NCBI RefSeq assembly: GCF_008635795.1
Contig: NZ_VWRQ01000017.1
Location: forward strand, 62,001-126,000
DNA from: Paenibacillus tepidiphilus
GTDB lineage: Bacteria; Bacillota; Bacilli; Paenibacillales; Paenibacillaceae
DNA length: 64,000 nucleotides
Direction of reading: 5' to 3'
In this document: positions 59,570 through 64,000 of the stretch, piece after piece
How positions within the stretch are numbered: the first letter of the stretch is position 1
Layout: every line of letters begins with the position of its first letter
Program-made: the position numbers and the translations under genes
The notes under the pieces: model-generated
Database searches by the model: none
Told to the model about the DNA's origin: nothing
Seen by the model: the letters and a program-made list of their open reading frames with translations, nothing else

Positions 59570-60651
59570 TATAATCCGTCTCCTTGTCCTCTGTTAGATA
59601 CAGTTCCGCTGATTGTACCCGTATAGAGCAGCTTACCGGGCTCCGTGTGATCGAGGTCCCCGGCCAAAATGGACCGGACATCCGCGAGCAGTGATTCTAG
59701 CGGAACAATCAAGCCGGGTCTGCCCGTATAAGAGGCGGCAACGAAGAAAGGCTGCGTCAAGTACGCCTCGAGCCGCTCCCCCCTGCGATACAGCAGGAGC
59801 TCTGATTCCGGCAATCTTTCCGCACCTTGCGCCGCCGCTATCGGACGCAGCTCCCGATAGCGGCGCAGCAATCGCTTCGCGGCCTGCTGCAGCTGGATGT
59901 GCAGGGGCTCAAGCTGGGCTCCTTCAAGCAATACGGACGTCGAACTGACCGGATCAATAGCGGGATACATGTCGCGGGACGACAGCTCGGTATCAAACTT
60001 CAGATAGGTATCCAGCGGACCATACGGAATATCCTCGTCAGCGGCATTTCCTCTGGCATCGACCAGTAATATTGTGACAGACTTTGCTCCAGTCGACTTT
60101 ACACGTTCTTGAAGCTCGAATAACTCGCCCGAAATCGACGTTTCACGGTCCGCACCAAGGACAACGTCTTGCTTGGGAGCCAGCCTTTCAAGGCACCGGA
60201 TTACGTCATCACTGCTCCCGCAAACATCCATAGCCGCTTGCTCAACGTCGGTGATCCCGGGAACGTCCATCGCAGGCTTCCAGAACACCGTATGCGCACC
60301 ATTCCGGCGAAGCCGGATCATCAGCTCCGCCAGCATAACCATTTGTCCCGTCATCGGTCTGGCCACAACGCCGGCGATGCCCCCGCGAACAATTGGTGCG
60401 AGCAAATCCAATACTTTGATGCCGGTCTCCAGCAGCTCCAGCCTGGGGCCGCGAATGACCAGCTCGTCCATGGTGCAGCCGGCCAGCATGGCCAGGGCAG
60501 CCAGCGTCCGGACTTCAGCACGGCCCAGCGGAATCTTGCCTGTACAAAGGTTAGATACGGTCGCCGGACGCAGCCCGACGGCTTTCGCCGCAGCTGTTAG
60601 ATTCGGCACGCGGCTGCGCAGCAGCTTGGCGTTAAGATGAAGCTCCTCCAT
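59569..60651 (-). CDS. HTH protein fused to a degenerate F1-ATPase beta-like domain
   Basis: A 360-residue protein with an unusual architecture. Residues about 8-66 form an XRE-like helix-turn-helix (VPNLTAAAKAVGLRPATVSN, then LCTGKIPLGRAEVR). From residue 72 the sequence follows the F1-ATPase beta subunit: LLETGIKVLDLLAPIVRGG, the Walker B aspartate at D198 in ILLVDARG, MYPAIDPVSSTSVLL and the C-terminal LTQPFFVAASYTGRPG. The P-loop, GGAGVGKT in F1-beta, reads ARPMTGQM (residues 98-105) and the catalytic Glu region is lost, so it should not hydrolyse ATP like F1. The N-terminal barrel of F1-beta is replaced by the HTH. It overlaps the amidase gene by one base. Function unknown; a DNA-binding sensor is a reasonable guess. 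Confidence 0.75.
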   Translation of the reverse strand: MEELHLNAKLLRSRVPNLTAAAKAVGLRPATVSNLCTGKIPLGRAEVRTLAALAMLAGCTMDELVIRGPRLELLETGIKVLDLLAPIVRGGIAGVVARPMTGQMVMLAELMIRLRRNGAHTVFWKPAMDVPGITDVEQAAMDVCGSSDDVIRCLERLAPKQDVVLGADRETSISGELFELQERVKSTGAKSVTILLVDARGNAADEDIPYGPLDTYLKFDTELSSRDMYPAIDPVSSTSVLLEGAQLEPLHIQLQQAAKRLLRRYRELRPIAAAQGAERLPESELLLYRRGERLEAYLTQPFFVAASYTGRPGLIVPLESLLADVRSILAGDLDHTEPGKLLYTGTISGTVSNRGQGDGL

Positions 60652-60679
60652 GGCAATACACCACCTAATGTTTTCTTTT

Positions 60680-60708
60680 AATAGTAAAATAATTACTCTG
60701 AAAAGTAA
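60680..60708 (-). promoter_or_regulatory. Promoter/operator of the HTH-F1-beta gene
   Basis: An inverted repeat TTACT-CTGAAA-AGTAA (60693-60708) overlaps a likely -35 region on the minus strand, with an AT-rich -10 area at 60680-60686. It could be an autoregulatory site for the HTH protein. Confidence 0.4.
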
Positions 60709-60952
60709 ATGATATTATGGACTAAGACTTGTAAACCCTATGCAATGTGGATTTATTCAAGTTTGTGAGCTTGACTCTCCGGAATTGATTGTGCAACAGA
60801 CCGTACAAGACGGAAGTATGGACAAGGAATGAACAAGGGCAAAGGGGCAAGGACGGAGGCAGAAGTAAGGCAAGGCTGGACCCAGGCGAAAACAGAACGG
60901 AAGTAAGGACAAGACAGGGAAGGTATGCCCCGTATTTCACCGTCCGCAACGA
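60709..60952. other. Gap between the HTH-F1-beta gene and lysP
   Basis: Nothing coding is seen. The stretch 60810-60925 is strikingly purine-rich on the plus strand, with repeated GGAAGTA/AAGGA/GGACAAG words, but I can assign no function. Confidence 0.4.
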
Positions 60953-61004
60953 CAAAAAAGGAGCTGTCCCATAGCCACTTTCATGGCTTTGGGGGCAGCC
61001 CCTT
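60953..61004 (-). terminator. Terminator after lysP
   Basis: On the minus strand GGGGCTGCCCCCAAAGCCA pairs with TGGCTATGGGACAGCTCC, followed by six T (plus-strand A at 60954-60959). Confidence 0.85.
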
Positions 61005-61038
61005 ATTGTCTCTAAATACGGTTGCCTGTGGACAATGG

Positions 61039-62526
61039 TTAACCTTCCGTCGTGCTCAGATCGCACTGATCGAGAGGCACCACCTTGGTCTTCTTAACCC
61101 AGCGGTAGCCGAACCAGATCAGCAGGAACAGCGGCAGACTAACGTAGGATACGAGTACGCCATACCAGTCGATGGAACCGCCGCTGAACGCGCCCATGTT
61201 CTGGCCGAGGACGGCAATCAGGCACAGCACAAAGGCGAAGATAGGCCCAAACGGGAACCATCTGGCCCGGTAAGGCAGCTCATCCAGTGAATGGCCCTGC
61301 TTCAGGAACGCGCGGCGGAACCGGTAATGGCAGACGGCGATGCCGAGCCAATTAATGAAGCCGCACATGCCGGAGGCGTTGAGCAGCCAGTTGTAGACGG
61401 CGCCGTCGCCGAAGAAGGAGGCCAGGAAGGCGAGCATGCCGACGGCAGTAGTGACCAGCAGAGCCCCGACCGGGACGCCCCGGCTGTTCAGCTTGCCGAG
61501 CGCGCGCGGAGCCATGCCGTCCTTGGCCATCGCGTAGAGCACGCGGGTAGCGGCGTACATGCCCGAGTTGCCTGCAGACAGCACGGAGCTGAGGATGACG
61601 GCATTCATGACCGAGGCGGCGAAGGCAAGCCCGGCCTTATTAAAGATGATGGTGAACGGGCTAACTCCGATATCGTCGATGCCGCCCCGCAGCAGGTCCG
61701 GGTTGGTATACGGAATCAGCATGCCAATGACAATGATCGCGAAAATGTAGAAGATCAGGATGCGCCAGAACACCTGGCGGATCGCCCGCGGTACGTTGCG
61801 GCGCGGATTCTCGCTCTCGCCCGCCGCTACGCCGACCAGCTCGGTGCCCTGGAAGGAGAAGCCGGCAGCCATAAATACGCCGACGAAGGCGAAGAAGCCG
61901 CCATGGAAGGAGCTTCCGCCAAGCTGGAAGTTGCTGAGACCGACAGCCTCGCCGCCCATAATGCCGAAGATCATCAGCACGCCGACCACGAGAAAAATAA
62001 TCACCGTGACGATCTTGATGATCGCGAACCAGTATTCCGACTCCCCGTAACCGCGGGAAGACAGGACGTTCAGTCCGAACATCAGCAGCAGGAAGAGGAG
62101 ACTCCAGAGCGCGGAATTGCTGTCCGGGAACCAGTATTTAATGATTACGGTAGCAGCGGCCAGCTCGGCGGCAATCGTTACCGCCCAGTTGTACCAGAAG
62201 TTCCAGCCGATGGCGAAGCCAAAGGCCGGGCTGACAAAGCGGGTACCGTAGGTGCTGAAAGAACCGGAATCAGGCATATAGGTCGCCATTTCACCCAGGC
62301 TGGTCATGAGGAAATACACCATAATTCCGACGGCCAGATAGGCCAGCAGCGCGCCGCCCGGACCGGAAGAGGCAATGGCCCCGCCGCTGGCGAGGAACAG
62401 CCCGGTGCCGATGGAGCCGCCTAGGGCGATCATCGTCAGATGGCGGGCCTTAAAGGTTTTGCGCAGCGTGGGTCCGCCGCCGTTGCCGCCGGAGCTTAGC
62501 GCACCGTTGTCTTGCTGTGCTTGCAT
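61039..62526 (-). CDS. lysP: Lysine-type amino acid permease (APC family)
   Basis: A 495-residue membrane permease with about 12 helices. The amino-acid-permease signature is seen as RHLTMIALGGSIGTGLFLASG, then MATYMPDSGSFSTYGTRFV and NVLSSRGYGESEYWFA, and GFSFQGTELVGVAAGESENP, all typical of the LysP/GabP/ProY branch. I chose ATG 62526, preceded by AAGGAGTG, since the open frame before it runs into the leader terminator. The leader holds a lysine riboswitch, which is the main reason to call it a lysine importer. The C-terminus ends in a short charged tail, and a terminator follows. Confidence 0.92.
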   Translation of the reverse strand: MQAQQDNGALSSGGNGGGPTLRKTFKARHLTMIALGGSIGTGLFLASGGAIASSGPGGALLAYLAVGIMVYFLMTSLGEMATYMPDSGSFSTYGTRFVSPAFGFAIGWNFWYNWAVTIAAELAAATVIIKYWFPDSNSALWSLLFLLLMFGLNVLSSRGYGESEYWFAIIKIVTVIIFLVVGVLMIFGIMGGEAVGLSNFQLGGSSFHGGFFAFVGVFMAAGFSFQGTELVGVAAGESENPRRNVPRAIRQVFWRILIFYIFAIIVIGMLIPYTNPDLLRGGIDDIGVSPFTIIFNKAGLAFAASVMNAVILSSVLSAGNSGMYAATRVLYAMAKDGMAPRALGKLNSRGVPVGALLVTTAVGMLAFLASFFGDGAVYNWLLNASGMCGFINWLGIAVCHYRFRRAFLKQGHSLDELPYRARWFPFGPIFAFVLCLIAVLGQNMGAFSGGSIDWYGVLVSYVSLPLFLLIWFGYRWVKKTKVVPLDQCDLSTTEG

Positions 62527-62607
62527 GATTAAAGACACTCCTTTGTGTAGGTTGTCATGGATTTGTTCATGAGCGGGAGTGCCTGCGCGTAGAAAGCCGG
62601 TGAACGC

Positions 62608-62912
62608 AAAAAAACCGCAGACGGCTGCTGCGGTTCCTGAATATACGGCTGCCGCATCATACTCCCTGTCAAGATAGCGCAACACGGTGGCGGGTCCCTG
62701 GCAGCCTTACGGCCTCCGGACTTCGCTCCCGTGACAGTTCCGTCCCTTTCGGCAACGGCCCCAGTCCGTGCGGCTTGAGTAGGAGCAGCGGCACGGGCTT
62801 CGGCGAATATGCCTTTCCACACGGATCATCGACGGCTCTTTGACGTCTCCCCGCGCGTACTTATCATATTCGCGACCTCTACCTCATCTTTGGTATGATG
62901 AGGCTATCTTTA
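62608..62912 (-). promoter_or_regulatory. Lysine riboswitch (L-box) before lysP
   Basis: Reading the minus strand, GAGGTAGAGGTCGCGAA (62886-62870) and AAGTACGCG follow the L-box start; GAAAGGCATATTCGCCGAAG (about 62812-62793), CTGTCACGGG and a closing GCTATCTT match other conserved parts. A terminator AACCGCAG/CTGCGGTT with seven T (62635-62606) follows. Lysine binding would favour the terminator and shut off lysP. Confidence 0.85.
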
Positions 62913-62991
62913 TACAATTATGAACATAGACAGGGATTAGTATAATGCATACGCACCGGGCCAAGCAATAACAAAATACGGCAGATCGGTG

Positions 62992-64000
62992 TCAGGTCCG
63001 CCGGCGTTCGGACATTTGCTGCCAGACGGTTCCGGCCGCTTCTTCGCCGGCGGCGATCCGCTCCAAGGCCATGCGGGCCTGCAGGCCGACCTCGAATTCC
63101 GGATCGTCGGCGGCAGCTCGGAGCGCCTCTTCGGCTTCGGCGGTTCCGACCTCGTACAGGAAGCGGGCCGCCCGCCAGCGGACGAGCTTGCTGGCATCGC
63201 CCAGCGCGCGCGTCATCACCGGCGTTGCTGCCGGATCGCCGATGTCTGACAGCGTATCCCCGGCCGTGCGCCGCACGGCCGGAGCGCTGTCAGACATCGC
63301 CTCATAGAGCAGCTCCATCGCTTCCGGCGTGCGCAGGTCGCCCAGGTACACGACCGCAAGCCTGCGGATCTGCAGCTTGGGGTCGTGCAGCGCCGCCCGC
63401 AGCTGCGGCAGCAGCTCCGGCTCGGCGCCAAGGTTCTCCAGCGCGGCGTAGCGCACGCGCCAATCCTCGCTGCTCAGGTCCTGCAGCAGCTCGGAGCGCT
63501 CCTTCTTGTGGCGCTGCTCGACGAACTCGCCGCTGGTGCCGTGCGCGATGGCCTGCTGCACGAGGGAGTCGAGGCGCTCCTGCGGATACGCCGCTTCCAG
63601 CTCCTGCTCGACCTCGCGCGCGATCTCGGCCGGCTCGCCATAGCGCACGCCGTAATCGGTGAGTTTGCGCTCCTTGATCAGCACGGCGCTGGCCACATCC
63701 GTCACCGCCTGCGTGAAGCGGGCGGCGAGGGCAATGCGCTCTTCGGCGCCCCCGGTCTTCACGCGGATCTGCATCGGGATGCCGCGGAACATCTGCACGA
63801 AGACCTGGGATTCGCCGAAGTGGGCGTAGGTCTCGTCTCCGCCAGCCTGTACTTCGGCGCTCAGGCCTTCCGCACCGAACCGGGCCTGCACCTCGCGGAG
63901 AATGGCTGCCCAGTCCGCGCTGCCCTTGCGCTCCAGAGCGGCAAAGTCCGCCGCATGGTAGATGCTGGTCACGCCGGGAATGCCCAGCATATCCCGCGCC
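62992..64000 (-). CDS. CvfC/YpgR-like protein with Nfu-N-type and HEAT repeat regions, 5' end missing
   Basis: The frame is open to the window end (…ARD before the internal ATG at 63990), so the N-terminus is outside. The visible 336 residues begin with IPGVTSIYHAADFAALERK, close to the Nfu/NifU N-terminal domain found in conserved virulence factor C proteins, and then carry about four HEAT repeats: DWRVRYAALENLGAEPELLP, LQIRRLAVVYLGDLRTPEAM, PAVRRTAGDTLSDIGDPAAT and KLVRWRAARFLYEVGTAEAE. The role is unknown; Staphylococcus CvfC affects virulence, and Bacillus YpgR is uncharacterised. The high GC content of the C-terminal part is notable. Confidence 0.8.
   Translation of the reverse strand, partial: ARDMLGIPGVTSIYHAADFAALERKGSADWAAILREVQARFGAEGLSAEVQAGGDETYAHFGESQVFVQMFRGIPMQIRVKTGGAEERIALAARFTQAVTDVASAVLIKERKLTDYGVRYGEPAEIAREVEQELEAAYPQERLDSLVQQAIAHGTSGEFVEQRHKKERSELLQDLSSEDWRVRYAALENLGAEPELLPQLRAALHDPKLQIRRLAVVYLGDLRTPEAMELLYEAMSDSAPAVRRTAGDTLSDIGDPAATPVMTRALGDASKLVRWRAARFLYEVGTAEAEEALRAAADDPEFEVGLQARMALERIAAGEEAAGTVWQQMSERRRT

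Noticed and set aside
62527..62685. Extended N-terminus of lysP
   Set aside because: It would be translated from the riboswitch and terminator region; ATG 62526 has AAGGAG in place.

Overview
The window looks like chromosomal DNA of a Paenibacillus-type Firmicute. Ribosome binding sites are strong AGGAGG-like, GTG and TTG starts are frequent, and two T-boxes, a lysine riboswitch, MntR-, XylR-, CcpA- and Fur-like operators are readable. The gene set (GlnRS in a Gram-positive, YesM/YesN two-component system with LplABC-type sugar importer, ROK-type XylR) fits the same group. No rRNA or tRNA gene, transposase, phage gene or CRISPR array was seen.

Layout. 0-12.8 kb: end of an ArsB pump, T-box-controlled glnS, MntR-controlled mntH, an HD-GYP protein, an SH3/amidase cell-wall hydrolase, an MFS pump facing an Rgg-type regulator, a luciferase-like oxidoreductase, and a secreted beta-propeller. 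12.8-22.2 kb: a sulfonate-type ABC importer (ATPase, two permeases, lipoprotein) interleaved with two copies of an AprA-like flavoprotein plus two-cluster ferredoxin pair and an alpha/beta hydrolase. 22.3-33.8 kb: a double DUF2294 protein, a receiver protein and a PAS hybrid kinase, T-box-controlled DAHP synthase, a SulP permease, an odd KAS III pair, deoC, an acetyltransferase and metY. 34-36.9 kb: a structured leader before an Ala-rich degenerate PEP-utilising-like protein, then about 1.4 kb without genes carrying a 52-bp tandem repeat. 37-41.5 kb: a P1B-4 metal ATPase, trxB plus glutaredoxin, small genes. 41.5-46.5 kb: xylR/xylA/xylB. 46.6-56.7 kb: YesN/YesM regulators, an LplABC-type importer and a GH95 fucosidase. 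57-64 kb: secreted transglutaminase-like protein, an amidase coupled to an HTH/F1-beta-like protein, lysP with a lysine riboswitch, and a CvfC-like HEAT protein cut by the window end.

Working together. Xylose genes and the glycan importer appear to be under CcpA (several cre matches), with xylose-specific repression by XylR. Amino-acid economy is sensed by RNA: T-boxes for glnS and aroA, a lysine riboswitch for lysP. The sulfur-related genes (sulfonate-type importer with its redox pairs, SulP, MetY) form a loose theme.

The two most unusual systems are the coupled HTH/pseudo-F1-beta protein with an amidase whose nucleophile loop is changed (58.3-60.7 kb), and the duplicated flavoprotein/ferredoxin pairs embedded in an importer locus that has no recognisable desulfonating monooxygenase (13.0-22.1 kb). 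All functions are assigned from sequence reading alone; no database search was run.
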